A DNA stretch of 64,000 bases from Acidicapsa ligni. Lineage in GTDB: Bacteria > Acidobacteriota > Terriglobia > Terriglobales > Acidobacteriaceae. The translations under genes and the position numbers were made by a program. Location of the stretch: assembly GCF_025685655.1 (NCBI RefSeq), contig NZ_JAGSYG010000001.1, forward strand, positions 1,054,001-1,118,000, given 5' to 3'. Positions 45,355-56,242 of the stretch are shown piece by piece. Position 1 is the first letter of the stretch, and each line of letters begins with the position of its first letter. The notes under the pieces are model-generated. The model saw only the letters and a program-made list of their open reading frames with translations, had not been told where the DNA came from and searched no databases.

Positions 45355-47003
45355 TGAAGAGATTCGTAATCCCTTTCGCAGCCCTGGCGCTTCTAACATC
45401 AAGCCTCATTGCAAATGCTGAGCCTAGCCGAGCCGATGCGGAGAAAGATCCCGTTCTCAAGGCAATGCTGGCTGAGCTTGATCGCAGCCGTGAGCAGCTA
45501 CAGCTGAAAGGTTTTGAGAAGCCGTTCTTCATTCAGTACCGCATTGAAGATATCGAGGACTATCAGACCAAAGGCGACTTTGGCGCGAGTGTTGGTGAAG
45601 ACAATCATCATCAGCGCATAGCCCGCATCACGGTTCGCGTCGGCGATTACAAAACGGATAGCTCCACTGCACGCGGCGATGGGGCTGTTCAACTGGCCGC
45701 GCTGGATAACGATCCACTGGCTCTGCGCGCCTCGCTTTGGCAGGCGACGGATCAGGCGTATAAGGATGCGCTCTCAGCTTATGCGCGCAAGCTGGCCCAG
45801 TTGAAGCAAGTGCAGACTCCGCCACAGGCCGATGATTTTTCGCATGAGTCGCCTGTCATTTCGCTTGAAGATACCGTGAGCCTCAAGGTAGATGGGCCGC
45901 AGTGGGCCAGGCGTGTCGCAGCGGCCAGTGGCCTGTACCGCACAGATGCATCGCTTAAAGCGAGTGAAAAAGATGTGCAGTATGCCACGGCTATGTTCCA
46001 TGCGCGGGCTGCAAATATCTACCTGGTCAACACCGAGGGCACCATCGTTAGAAAGGGACAGACCTCGTTTGAGGAGTCCTTTGCTGTGGGTACGCAAGCG
46101 GCGGATGGAATGCATCTCGATCGCTCTTACGCCAGTAACGGTGAGGTTCTCAAAGATATTGATTCACCGGAGGCTTTCACCGCACATGCAGTAAAGCTCA
46201 TCGCGTCGCTGTCTGATCTGCGCAAGGCTCCGCTTGTCGAAGAGGAATATCACGGGCCTATCCTGCTCTCTGCAGATGCCTCTGCCGACGTTATGCATGA
46301 ACTCGTAGCGCCTAACATAATTGCGACGCGTCCGGATCTTGGTACTGAGGCTCGCACGAAGGGCGCGTTTGCTTCGAGTTATCACGCACGCGTGTTGCCT
46401 GAGATTTTCAGTGTTATCGACGATCCGGGACTGCGTACTTTCAAGGGCAAAAATCTTGTTGGAGCGTATACCGTTGACGATGAAGGTGTCATCGCTCAGC
46501 CGGTAAAGTTAGTCACGGACGGACGGCTTGAAAACTACCTCATCGGGCGGGAGCCGGTGCGTGATTTTCCCAAGTCGAACGGTCATGGGCGCGCTGCCCT
46601 CGCTGGTCCCGCGTATCCAGCTATCGGTGTTTTGCAGGTCTCTGCAAAGGACGGGATCGACGATGGCGAACTCAACAAGAAGCTGCTTGCGCTCGCTAAA
46701 GATCGCGACCTCAAGAGTGTTTATTTTGTCGAAACTCTCGGCCCAGAACTTACGCCACGACTGCTCTATCGAGTGAGTGTCGATGGTACGCGTGAGCTGG
46801 TTCGCGGAGCTACGCTCGACGATCTCGATCAGCGGACTTTGCGCTCTGGCATTGTCGCTGCAGGCAAAGAGCCTTTCGTGGCCAATTACATCGGAGCGGT
46901 GCCTGAGACCGTTCTCGCACCGGCTTTGCTTTTTGACGATGTAACTGTTCGCCGGGCCAATGAGAAGAATGACAAGCTGCCGTTCTATCCGCCACCGAGC
47001 TAA
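45354..47003 (+). CDS. Exported TldE-like partner with degenerate metal site
   Basis: 549 residues with a signal peptide ending near ANAEP. It matches the preceding TldD-like protein in length and block order (YFLSYS versus FFIQYRIED, the GHGR block, DELVRG versus RELVRG). At the metal site it reads HELVAP (315-320): His and Glu remain, but the last His of HExxxH is Pro320. In E. coli TldE (PmbA) is the non-catalytic half of a TldD-TldE complex. This gene probably plays that part for the exported pair. The tail PPPS suggests an unstructured C-terminus. Confidence 0.85.
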   Translation: MKRFVIPFAALALLTSSLIANAEPSRADAEKDPVLKAMLAELDRSREQLQLKGFEKPFFIQYRIEDIEDYQTKGDFGASVGEDNHHQRIARITVRVGDYKTDSSTARGDGAVQLAALDNDPLALRASLWQATDQAYKDALSAYARKLAQLKQVQTPPQADDFSHESPVISLEDTVSLKVDGPQWARRVAAASGLYRTDASLKASEKDVQYATAMFHARAANIYLVNTEGTIVRKGQTSFEESFAVGTQAADGMHLDRSYASNGEVLKDIDSPEAFTAHAVKLIASLSDLRKAPLVEEEYHGPILLSADASADVMHELVAPNIIATRPDLGTEARTKGAFASSYHARVLPEIFSVIDDPGLRTFKGKNLVGAYTVDDEGVIAQPVKLVTDGRLENYLIGREPVRDFPKSNGHGRAALAGPAYPAIGVLQVSAKDGIDDGELNKKLLALAKDRDLKSVYFVETLGPELTPRLLYRVSVDGTRELVRGATLDDLDQRTLRSGIVAAGKEPFVANYIGAVPETVLAPALLFDDVTVRRANEKNDKLPFYPPPS

Positions 47004-47013
47004 AGAGCTTTGA

Positions 47014-47045
47014 TTATGCCAGGCTGTTTTTGCAGCCTGGCATAA
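47014..47045. terminator. Stem-loop between convergent genes
   Basis: TTATGCCAGGCTG / CAGCCTGGCATAA, a 13-bp perfect stem with a six-base loop (tttttg). It lies between the TldE-like stop and the CLC stop. It has no T run after the stem. Confidence 0.7.
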
Positions 47046-47058
47046 CTGATTACTTAGA

Positions 47059-48399
47059 TTAATCAGAGTTAGGCGGCGTTGCTTCGGCACGTATCTTGTC
47101 TAATTCAGATGTTGAAAGGCTATCCACGCCGTGCCTCCAGCCGTGTTTGCTGTGGCCCAGCCGCTGCGCTGAATAAATGCCAGCGTGCCCTGAAAAAAGA
47201 TAGCTTGCTACGCATGCAATCACCGCATAACTCCCTGCTTCAACACCGAATAACTCAATCGCCATGAGTGAAGAGGCAATCGGGGTATTTGCTGCACCGG
47301 CAAATACTGCCACGAAACCCATTCCTGCAAGCAGACCGGGTGGCAGCGGCAATATCCACGCAAGCGCATTCCCCAGGGTCGCGCCGATAAAAAACAGTGG
47401 TGTGACTTCGCCGCCCTTGAAGCCAAAGCCCAGTGTTACTGCGGTAAACAGGAGCTTCGCTGCAAAATCATATGCGGGCAGATGTTGCGAAAACGAATCC
47501 ACAATCATCGGAATACCGAGTCCGATGTATTTTGTCGTTCCTATCGAAAACACGGCTGCCGCGACAATCGCGCCGCCTACAAAAGGCCGCATTGGCTCCC
47601 AGCGGATTGTCTGCTTGCTCCACTTTGTGATGGTGTGCGTCAATCGTGCAAACAGCATGCCCACGAGTCCAAAAGCTATGCCGGCAGCAATCGCTGCGAG
47701 GAAGCCAATCCAGTTCATGGCGGGGATTTCTGTTACTCGATAAGCGGTATGTTGAACGCCCCAGGCATGGGTCGCGTAATCCCCTACGAACGAGGCTACA
47801 AGGCAGGGGAAGAGGGCGCTGTAGCCGACGCTGCCGATGGCCAGCACTTCAATGCCGAAGATTGCGCCTGCCATCGGCACTCCAAACACGGAACCGAATC
47901 CGCCGCTCAGGCCAGCCATTAGTAGAATGCGCCGGTCCCGCGCGTTTAGCCCGAGAGGCCGCGTCAACTGGTCCGCCAGCGAAGCGCCTGTCTGGAGCGC
48001 GGTGCCTTCGCGTCCGGCCGATCCGCCAAAGAGATGCGTGATCACCGTACCCAGCAAAATCAGCGGTGTCATGCGCAGTTGCAGGGTAGCTTTCGGGTCG
48101 TGAATCTCGTCGATGATGAGATTGTTTCCGCGCTCAACGGACTTGCCGAAGTAGTGGTAGAGCAGACCGACGGCGAGCCCTGCAACGGGCAAGAGAGCGA
48201 TCATCCACTTGTGGCTTTCACGCACATCTGTCGCCCATGCCAGTGAGACCAACAGCAGTGCTGAAGCTGATCCGGCGAGCACTCCTACCGCCGCGGCAAT
48301 CAATAGCCAGCGGACAAGGCTGAGGAATACGCGCACTTGTTCTAAACGCATGGGACCGGCGTTTGCGAGCGGTGCGAGACGAGCAAAGATTTTGGGCAA
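47059..48399 (-). CDS. eriC: CLC-type fluoride/proton antiporter
   Basis: 446 residues from a TTG with AGGAGG four bases upstream. About 12 hydrophobic segments with CLC signatures are seen: GREGT (129-133, gating Glu131) and GMPMAGAIFGIE. In place of the usual GSGIP anion loop it reads GNNLIIDEIHDP (91-102). From established knowledge, CLC-F proteins have GREGT instead of GREGP and a changed serine loop, and they expel fluoride. A fluoride riboswitch directly upstream confirms the call. The protein gives resistance to F- at low pH, useful in acid soils. It is a single gene. Confidence 0.93.
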   Translation of the reverse strand: MPKIFARLAPLANAGPMRLEQVRVFLSLVRWLLIAAAVGVLAGSASALLLVSLAWATDVRESHKWMIALLPVAGLAVGLLYHYFGKSVERGNNLIIDEIHDPKATLQLRMTPLILLGTVITHLFGGSAGREGTALQTGASLADQLTRPLGLNARDRRILLMAGLSGGFGSVFGVPMAGAIFGIEVLAIGSVGYSALFPCLVASFVGDYATHAWGVQHTAYRVTEIPAMNWIGFLAAIAAGIAFGLVGMLFARLTHTITKWSKQTIRWEPMRPFVGGAIVAAAVFSIGTTKYIGLGIPMIVDSFSQHLPAYDFAAKLLFTAVTLGFGFKGGEVTPLFFIGATLGNALAWILPLPPGLLAGMGFVAVFAGAANTPIASSLMAIELFGVEAGSYAVIACVASYLFSGHAGIYSAQRLGHSKHGWRHGVDSLSTSELDKIRAEATPPNSD

Positions 48400-48403
48400 G
48401 TAT

Positions 48404-48411
48404 CCTCCTAC
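48404..48411 (-). promoter_or_regulatory. Ribosome site and its masking stem
   Basis: On the minus strand GTAGGAGG holds the ribosome site for the TTG at 48399. GTAGGAG is exactly complementary to CTCCTAC, the 3' end of the aptamer at 48418-48424, six bases away. If the aptamer releases CTCCTAC, a 7-bp hairpin would hide the ribosome site. Confidence 0.75.
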
Positions 48412-48417
48412 AGAATC

Positions 48418-48475
48418 GTAGGAGTCATCAGCATGCGCGGGTTGCGCAGCGGTTCGGGGCGAACTCCATCACCCT
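48418..48475 (-). promoter_or_regulatory. Fluoride riboswitch (crcB motif)
   Basis: Read on the minus strand it holds the class signatures in order: AGGGTGATGGAGTTCGCC, then CGAACCGC, then GCTGATGACTCCTAC. These form the pseudoknotted fluoride pocket (GATGGAGTTCGCC, AACCGC, GCTGATGA). It ends seven bases before the ribosome site. Fluoride binding would keep CTCC paired within the aptamer and free the AGGAGG, turning translation of the CLC gene on. Confidence 0.9.
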
Positions 48476-48548
48476 GAGAATGTACCCGTAGAGTACCAAG
48501 CGTCTTCGATCGGGTCAAACAAATCCTGCGGTTGAGCTATCGGCGAGA

Positions 48549-49364
48549 TCAGTCCAGCCGTACCAGGTAGGCATCGCCTTCGACTGGCCTGATTCGCTTG
48601 GCCAGCATCTCTGCCGACTCTCGGTTATCACCAGCAGGACGAATTCTCACCCAGTATCCAGTTGGTCCGGAAAAATCGATTACCTGTGCCGTGTTGTACT
48701 CGCGCTCCAGTTGCTCATGCAGCTTCACAGCTTTGCCCTCGTGCTCAAACGCGCCAATCTGTACGCACCAGCGGCCGCCTACGTCGATTGATCGGGGGGC
48801 TTCATACACATCCACACGCACCGTTGCGAGACCTGCGCGATATACGCCTGTGGCCTTTGCCGATGCCATGGAAAGGTCGAGTGTGCGCCCCTGTACAAAG
48901 GGGCCGCGATCCGTCACGCGCATTGTCGCCGACTGGCCTGTCTTCTCGTTGGTCACGGTAATCAGCGAGCCCATGGGCAGTGTGCGATGCGCCGCGGTCA
49001 TTACGTTTTGATCGAATACCTTGCCATTGGCACCAACCCGATTATGGTAGGGCGGTCCGTACCAGCTCGCTACGCCTTCTTCGGAATAGATTGGCTTGTG
49101 ACTCGCCACGTATTGCTCGTCATCGGCCGTAACTACGCTCGGTGGAGGAGGTGCGGGCGCTGGCCTGTAAGACGGTTGCCGGGACTGAATCGGTGGGGGC
49201 GCGGGGGCGTTTGCTATGGGAGCGTATTGATGATGGTGGCAGCCTGCGAGCCCGGCCATCATGAGTCCGGTGATCATGAGTGAGGCAGCGCCCAGCAGCG
49301 CGGATCTGCGCCTTGTTTCACGCTGCGGCAGCATCTCTGCCACGGCATATTGCCGGGCACTCAA
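48549..49364 (-). CDS. rlpA: RlpA-family lipoprotein with SPOR domain
   Basis: 271 residues. The lipobox LAGC puts the lipidated Cys at 42. A Pro-rich linker leads to the double-psi beta-barrel of RlpA: EEGVASWYGP, NGKVFDQN, MTAAHRTLPMGSLI and VTDRGPFV. The SPOR domain at the C-terminus (RWCVQIGAFEHEGKAVKL) binds septal peptidoglycan lacking stem peptides. In Pseudomonas RlpA is a lytic transglycosylase that acts at division. The start overlaps the previous gene by four bases (ATGA), so the two are co-translated. Confidence 0.92.
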   Translation of the reverse strand: MSARQYAVAEMLPQRETRRRSALLGAASLMITGLMMAGLAGCHHHQYAPIANAPAPPPIQSRQPSYRPAPAPPPPSVVTADDEQYVASHKPIYSEEGVASWYGPPYHNRVGANGKVFDQNVMTAAHRTLPMGSLITVTNEKTGQSATMRVTDRGPFVQGRTLDLSMASAKATGVYRAGLATVRVDVYEAPRSIDVGGRWCVQIGAFEHEGKAVKLHEQLEREYNTAQVIDFSGPTGYWVRIRPAGDNRESAEMLAKRIRPVEGDAYLVRLD

Positions 49365-49630
49365 CGCGCGGACCCTTCGCTCGTACTTGTACTCGAACTC
49401 GGGGCATCTGATTTAGGCGTGTATGGATGCAGAGTGTTGGCCAGCTTCTCCAAGTGCCCCGCCAGCAATCGCAGAGCGCCGCTCGACTCTCGCCTTACCT
49501 GTGGAACCACGACTCGGTCAACGTAGGCTACTGCGCTGCGAAGTTCGTAGGCAACGTCATCGACGGCCTCTTCGACACGCTGGCCAAACCCGCTTCCGTA
49601 CGGATTTCGAGATGAAGCATAATCCTGCAT
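49361..49630 (-). CDS. 89-residue helical protein ahead of rlpA
   Basis: Its stop overlaps the rlpA start (ATGA), which supports real translation. Residues ~18-68 form one amphipathic helix with alternating Glu/Asp and Val/Leu, broken only by Pro48. The ends are Ser/Gly-rich. No membrane segment or signal peptide is seen. The helix could dock to a membrane or to another coiled coil. Association with rlpA suggests a division or envelope role. No family is recognised. Confidence 0.6.
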   Translation of the reverse strand: MQDYASSRNPYGSGFGQRVEEAVDDVAYELRSAVAYVDRVVVPQVRRESSGALRLLAGHLEKLANTLHPYTPKSDAPSSSTSTSEGSAR

Positions 49631-49791
49631 ATACGATGCGACCTCGCTTTAAGTCTGGGCATCGCGTGCGCTCTAGTCAATGGGTTTGGCGGCGAATCGG
49701 GCTTGCGGGGTGCCGTAAACATTACTCCTGCGCGGGGATTTCCGGAGCGGGCTACCTTTTTCACTTTTTTTACATCGAAAGGTGAAGCAAG

Positions 49792-50742
49792 ATGAAAATG
49801 ATTCCAGTGAAGCCCATCAAACTCAACGAAATGTTTTTCTCCACCGCTCCCACAGGAATCTCTGTGGTCCTTTTCGGTTGCCTCGTATTCAGTTTTGCAG
49901 CTCCGACGATGGCGCAGGAGGCGCATTTTTCCACGCCTGAGCCTGCCGAACTTGTGTCGCTGTATGAGGCATCCGCTGCCCGAGAGCCTGCTCCGCTACT
50001 GGTTACGGACGAGCAGCAGGCTGCACCCTCCAATACATCTTCCAATGCATCCGGCAATCTGCCGGATGAGCCAAAACCGGCGAATGCGCACACGAAAAAA
50101 GAGTGCCGCTTCATGCCTTGTCCGTGGCCGAATATGGATTGGTACAAGAGCTTTGTGAATGGGCCCCAGGTGAAGCCACTTACGCCAAAGGAAAAAGGCT
50201 GGCTGGCGCTGCGGAACTTCGTCGACCCGTTCAACGCTGTCACGATTCTTGGCGAGGCGGCCATCTCGGTTGGCGCGGATTCGCACTCTGCCTATGGCCC
50301 GGGTATGCCGGGTTTTGGACGATACGTGGGCGTCAGCTACACAGAGGATCTGACCGGGGAATTTTTCAATACCTTCCTGATTCCGTCCATCATGCACCAG
50401 GACCCGCATTATCACCGCATGCCTACTGCGTCCTATCAGCGCCGCATCTTCCACACGGTTGCGCAGGTGGTCTGGACCCAGGGCGACAATGAAAAAGGCA
50501 TGCTGAACTACGCGAACCTGGTGGGCTACGCCATCGACGATCAGATCGCCAATCTCTATGTGCCGGGCCGCCAGACCAACGGAAGTGCTACGACCCAGCG
50601 CTACTTCATTGGACTGGCCACGGCACCGATCTCGAACCTGATCAGCGAATTTCTCCCGGACATTGCCAGCCATATCCATGTGCAGGTGGTTGTTGTGCAG
50701 CGCATCGTTAATCAGGTGGCTCTGAAGAACAATTCTGACTAG
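49792..50742 (+). CDS. Secreted protein of unknown function
   Basis: 316 residues behind a GAAAGGTGAAG ribosome region. The signal peptide ends near PTMAQEA. After a Ser/Pro/Ala linker of ~60 residues comes a conserved-looking domain with WPNMDWYKSFVNGPQVKPLT, FVDPFNAVTILGEAAISVG, IMHQDPHYHRMP and VVWTQGDNEKGMLNYANLVG. The family seems confined to acidobacterial genomes by memory, but that is not verified here. The His-rich DPHYHR might bind metal. No enzyme is implied. Confidence 0.6.
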   Translation: MKMIPVKPIKLNEMFFSTAPTGISVVLFGCLVFSFAAPTMAQEAHFSTPEPAELVSLYEASAAREPAPLLVTDEQQAAPSNTSSNASGNLPDEPKPANAHTKKECRFMPCPWPNMDWYKSFVNGPQVKPLTPKEKGWLALRNFVDPFNAVTILGEAAISVGADSHSAYGPGMPGFGRYVGVSYTEDLTGEFFNTFLIPSIMHQDPHYHRMPTASYQRRIFHTVAQVVWTQGDNEKGMLNYANLVGYAIDDQIANLYVPGRQTNGSATTQRYFIGLATAPISNLISEFLPDIASHIHVQVVVVQRIVNQVALKNNSD

Positions 50743-50817
50743 GTCATTTCTCCTAACGGCATATTCTGCGCGGTATATTCTGCGCAGCGTCTGCCTGCGC
50801 GGCTTTTCATCAAGAAA

Positions 50818-50842
50818 AGCCGGCACTTTGCAAGTGCCGGCT
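50818..50842 (+). terminator. Stem-loop after the secreted protein
   Basis: AGCCGGCACTT / AAGTGCCGGCT, an 11-bp perfect stem with a 3-base loop and no T run. The stretch upstream contains two tatattctgcgcg-like copies. The remaining ~290 bp up to 51137 hold no other recognised feature. Confidence 0.65.
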
Positions 50843-51137
50843 GGTACATTGCAATAGGAGAAATGCTCCAGGGGATGGCGGGGTCTTTCGCTCGCCGTCA
50901 TTTCCCGCGCGGAAAGAAATTGTTAGCCCATGTTTTAGACCCTCCCGCTCCGCGCCCGCTTGTCGCCGTTCAGACGCAGATTTCGCCATTCACTGCGTGG
51001 ACTTTGAATTGACCCGCCTTACCGATTAACCTACTTATGAGTCAATAGCCTCCGATCCTGCAATCAAGTTGGACAGAGGCCGCACCGGACGGGTTTTTAC
51101 TGTCCGCGACCACACCTTTAAGGAGATTCCAGCGCCG

Positions 51138-53231
<2,094 letters not shown>

Positions 53232-53248
53232 TTCCAGCCGCTTCACGC

Positions 53249-53279
53249 AAAAAGGCCGTCCGTTGAGGACGGCCTTTTT
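53249..53279 (+). terminator. Terminator after the Tes-like gene
   Basis: AAAAAGGCCGTCC / GGACGGCCTTTTT, a 13-bp perfect stem with a 5-base loop and five T. It is symmetric. Confidence 0.9.
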
Positions 53280-53342
53280 GCGTCTGGTGACTGTTTTAAT
53301 GTCTGGGTATCGAAGGTTTTTGTCGTGGGTCAGTTTGGAGTG

Positions 53343-53373
53343 GAGAAGCAGATTCCCTTCGGGAATGACAGCC
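53343..53373 (+). repeat. Dispersed palindromic repeat, copy C
   Basis: Identical to copy D across its 31 bases (gagaagcagattcccttcgg then gaatgacagcc). It is followed by a short tract of actgcaaactgcaattgcaa variants. Confidence 0.85.
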
Positions 53374-53468
53374 AGAACTGCAACTGCAAACTGCAATTGC
53401 AACGGCCAGGGCTAAGAGGAAAGGCAATGGCACCGGCAATTTCTAAGGGGAAGAGATGACAATTCTGC

Positions 53469-53508
53469 AAAAAGAAAGGCCGCTCTCACCGGAGCGGCCT
53501 TTCTTTTT
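53469..53508. terminator. Bidirectional terminator
   Basis: AAAAAGAAAGGCCGCTC / GAGCGGCCTTTCTTTTT, a 17-bp perfect stem with a 6-base loop. It ends the outer-membrane protein gene on the minus strand and can also stop plus-strand reading. Confidence 0.9.
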
Positions 53509-53523
53509 GCGAAGGAGAAACTC

Positions 53524-54459
53524 TTACTTGGTCCAGCCGCTTGGCCTGGTTCCAAAGCTGTATGCCACGCCAAATGAAACGATTGGATAGAAGCGGAGCA
53601 GATTTACGTCGTCCTGGTATTTCTTCACCTGAACGGCCAGATCGGCCTGGGCTGTGGGGTCGGTGGCTACATTTACGCAGTTTTGGCCCTGCGCATCGCA
53701 TACATACCCGTTCAGGGCCAGCGAGAAGGTGGGAGTTTTTGTAAATGCAGCGCCGATCTCAAAGGGGAAACTGAAATGGCGTCCTGAGCGAGGAATCGTG
53801 TTGCCCCATCCGGTGGTCATCGTGAAAGCCGGTGATCCGTTTCCGAGCCCTACAAACCCGATGCCTCGCACTGCTTCCGCGCCCTTCGCGGAGTAGTAGT
53901 TGTGGTCGTTCAACGAAAAGCTTGTGCCCGCCTGAGCCAGGAAAGTCGCATTCGCACGGTTGAGGTTGTAGAACTGCAAGCCGGGGCTTAGGCGGAATCC
54001 CTTGTGAAACGGGTAGTAGTCGGCCGATACCCCCGCCGAAGCAAGGTGGATGTTGGCATTGATGTTGAAGCCCTGCGCGCTGAAGTTGTTTGCCGTGTAT
54101 TGGAAAAAGTTTCCCGAAGCGCGAAAGTTCACGTGCCGGGTTAGGTTGGTAGAGGCCTGTACGCCTACGCCAAGCGGGGAGATATTTGCACCCAGGGCGA
54201 CACGGGAAAACGGCCGCACACGGTCCGACACCGGGCTGGCTGGGGTATAGCCTCGGACACTGCCTGCTCCGGCGAAGAATGGAGCGCTGATTTCAGTCAG
54301 ATCTGGAGTGAAAAAAGGCTGAAATCCCGATCCCGTTGTGAGGCTACTGGATTCGCTCGACGCTGCATGACCCTGCGAAAAGCAGGATGCAGAGAGAGCG
54401 AAGATAGCCGTAGACGCGATCAACAGAGCAAATCTTGAGCACAAAGAGAATATTTTCAA
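53524..54459 (-). CDS. Outer-membrane beta-barrel protein, unknown function
   Basis: 311 residues from a TTG at 54459 with GGAG six bases upstream (a TTG at 54471 gives four more residues). A signal peptide ends near the SCFSQG site. The mature protein alternates polar and hydrophobic residues in strands such as RVALGANISPLGVGVQAS, NFRASGNFFQY, ASAGVSADYYPF and LLRFYPIVSFGVAYSFG. It ends in Phe-Gly plus a short tail, as barrel proteins often do. Pore or adhesion roles cannot be told apart. A sigma-54-like promoter lies 44-60 bp upstream. Confidence 0.65.
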   Translation of the reverse strand: MKIFSLCSRFALLIASTAIFALSASCFSQGHAASSESSSLTTGSGFQPFFTPDLTEISAPFFAGAGSVRGYTPASPVSDRVRPFSRVALGANISPLGVGVQASTNLTRHVNFRASGNFFQYTANNFSAQGFNINANIHLASAGVSADYYPFHKGFRLSPGLQFYNLNRANATFLAQAGTSFSLNDHNYYSAKGAEAVRGIGFVGLGNGSPAFTMTTGWGNTIPRSGRHFSFPFEIGAAFTKTPTFSLALNGYVCDAQGQNCVNVATDPTAQADLAVQVKKYQDDVNLLRFYPIVSFGVAYSFGTRPSGWTK

Positions 54460-54503
54460 AGGAAGCTCCAATGGGGGAAATTACCTGTGCAGTTCCAACG
54501 TCC

Positions 54504-54519
54504 TGCAAATCCCCTGCCT
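54504..54519 (-). promoter_or_regulatory. Possible sigma-54 promoter of the outer-membrane protein gene
   Basis: On the minus strand AGGCAGGGGATTTGCA keeps GG at -24 and TTGCA at -12 with correct spacing, and GGCA-G of the -24 box. Transcription would start near 54493. It is weaker than the site at 4644. Confidence 0.35.
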
Positions 54520-54764
54520 ACTTTAGGATGCGAAGTGCGATAGGGTGCAAGGGGAATTTCCCAAATTTCAGTTACTTGTTTGCACTAAAGTTACATTACC
54601 AAACACTGGCCTCTTCTTTTGTCGGCTCAATCTGTATTTAACTTGAGAGGCGGCGAGGACCGGAGAAAGATCGGGCGTTGGTTATCGGTGTGGGTTCCTT
54701 TTTGGAACTGTCCAACTTAACTACTAAAATTGGATCTACAGGCAGCAGACTGAAGGATATTTCC

Positions 54765-55859
54765 GTGGCGCAACTACCCTTTAACATCCTCGACCAGGAT
54801 AGCGATTCCGCATCCGGGACTCTGCATGAGTTGCGCCGCTGTTTGCTTGCCTGGTATGGCCACAATCGCCGGGATTTACCCTGGAGGCGCACTGCGGACC
54901 CTTATGCTGTGTGGGTCTCTGAGATCATGCTGCAGCAGACGCGGGTAGCGGCAGTGCTGCCGCGCTACGAAGATTTTATGCGCAACTTTCCGTCTGTCGA
55001 ATCCCTGGCGAATGCTGCAGAGGCTGATGTTCTCGCACTCTGGAGCGGCCTTGGCTATTACCGTCGCGCGCGGATGCTGCATAAGGCCGCGAAGGTGGTT
55101 GCTTTCGAGTATCGCGGTGTCATGCCTCTCGTTGCCGCCGAGCTGCGAGCGCTGCCCGGAATAGGTGCTTACACCTCCGCAGCGATTGCCAGCATTGCCT
55201 TTGGTGAAGCTGTTGCTGTGGTTGACGGAAATGTCGAGCGCGTTGTGCAGCGGCTGGCAGGGTGGGGCAGTGAGTCCGCTTCGGGTCAGGCTAAGCTGGC
55301 GCGGGACGTCGAGCTGATGGCTAATCGGATTCTCGACCCTGGCCGCCCTGGCGACTTCAACCAGGCGATGATGGAGCTGGGAGCGACTGTTTGTCTTCCG
55401 CGCAATCCTAATTGCCTGCTGTGTCCGCTTGAGGGGTTTTGCCAGACGCGCGGCGAACATCCCACACGTCCGCGGGCAAAGATGCGCAGCCAGGACGCAG
55501 CTTACGCTCTCGTCGTTCGGACGGGGAGCAAAGGCCGTGAGGTACTGCTGGATCAGCGTTCGGACGATCAATCCGTCATGCCGGGCATGTGGGAGTTGCC
55601 GGGCATGCGCGACCTGGCCAGGCCAAACGCAGATGTGCGCCTGTCCGTACGCCACGCGATTATGCAGGTCAACTATTACGTGCGTATCCACACGGTCTTT
55701 GAAGAGGATGTAGACGAAGTCATCCTGCCTGCCGGGCGGAGGTGCTGGGTTCCGTTGAAGCAACTGGGAACCTTGCCTCTGACGGGCCTGGCACGCAAGG
55801 TTCTGTTACGCGCGAAGCTGGCTGAACTGGCTACAGTCGCCGAAGTAGCAGATGCCTAA
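54765..55859 (+). CDS. mutY: A/G-specific adenine glycosylase
   Basis: 364 residues from a GTG at 54765 with AGGA seven bases upstream; a longer frame from a TTG at 54678 has poorer support. It removes adenine opposite 8-oxoguanine. Motifs in order are LPWRRTADPYAVWVSEIMLQQTRV with the catalytic Glu, LPGIGAYTSAAIASIAFG, VVDGNVERV with the catalytic Asp, and the iron-sulfur ligands C-x6-C-x2-C-x5-C in CLPRNPNCLLCPLEGFC. A C-terminal NUDIX-like domain (~230-360) recognises the oxidised base. mutM at 38785 acts in the same repair pathway. Confidence 0.95.
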   Translation: MAQLPFNILDQDSDSASGTLHELRRCLLAWYGHNRRDLPWRRTADPYAVWVSEIMLQQTRVAAVLPRYEDFMRNFPSVESLANAAEADVLALWSGLGYYRRARMLHKAAKVVAFEYRGVMPLVAAELRALPGIGAYTSAAIASIAFGEAVAVVDGNVERVVQRLAGWGSESASGQAKLARDVELMANRILDPGRPGDFNQAMMELGATVCLPRNPNCLLCPLEGFCQTRGEHPTRPRAKMRSQDAAYALVVRTGSKGREVLLDQRSDDQSVMPGMWELPGMRDLARPNADVRLSVRHAIMQVNYYVRIHTVFEEDVDEVILPAGRRCWVPLKQLGTLPLTGLARKVLLRAKLAELATVAEVADA

Positions 55860-56242
55860 GTCTTCAAGATGTAGAGCTGGATCCTTTGATCCTGTCCGGT
55901 TCTGCTCTATCCTGCCCAATTCTGTTCGATCATGATGGCCGTACGTCGCATCCTGTACAGGCTTGTTCTGGGACGCGAGTGAAGGGCGCATGTGAAAATT
56001 CAGGGTCGAATGCTGCTGGCCTCTCGCGAAGCATTTCGAGAGATTAGCATGGATGGTGTGATGCTTCCGCTGTTAGTCGGGGGTATTTTCTCACGGTTCC
56101 ATGTAACCGCCGGGAACTGGTTGGAATCAAAGCGGTGTAATTCAACAACACGGACGGTTAGCCCGGAATTGCAGGCTGCCGGACAAGGCTTCATCTGTAC
56201 GAACATCCAGCCCCAATGGGCAATAAGGAAAAAGGAGCAATT
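55860..56242. other. Intergenic region
   Basis: 383 bp between mutY and osmC with no supported gene. An ORF at 55992-56393 runs into osmC in another frame and is dismissed. It contains repeated atcctgtcc/atcctgcc-type short words near 55885-55935. The osmC promoter must lie here but was not identified. Confidence 0.4.
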
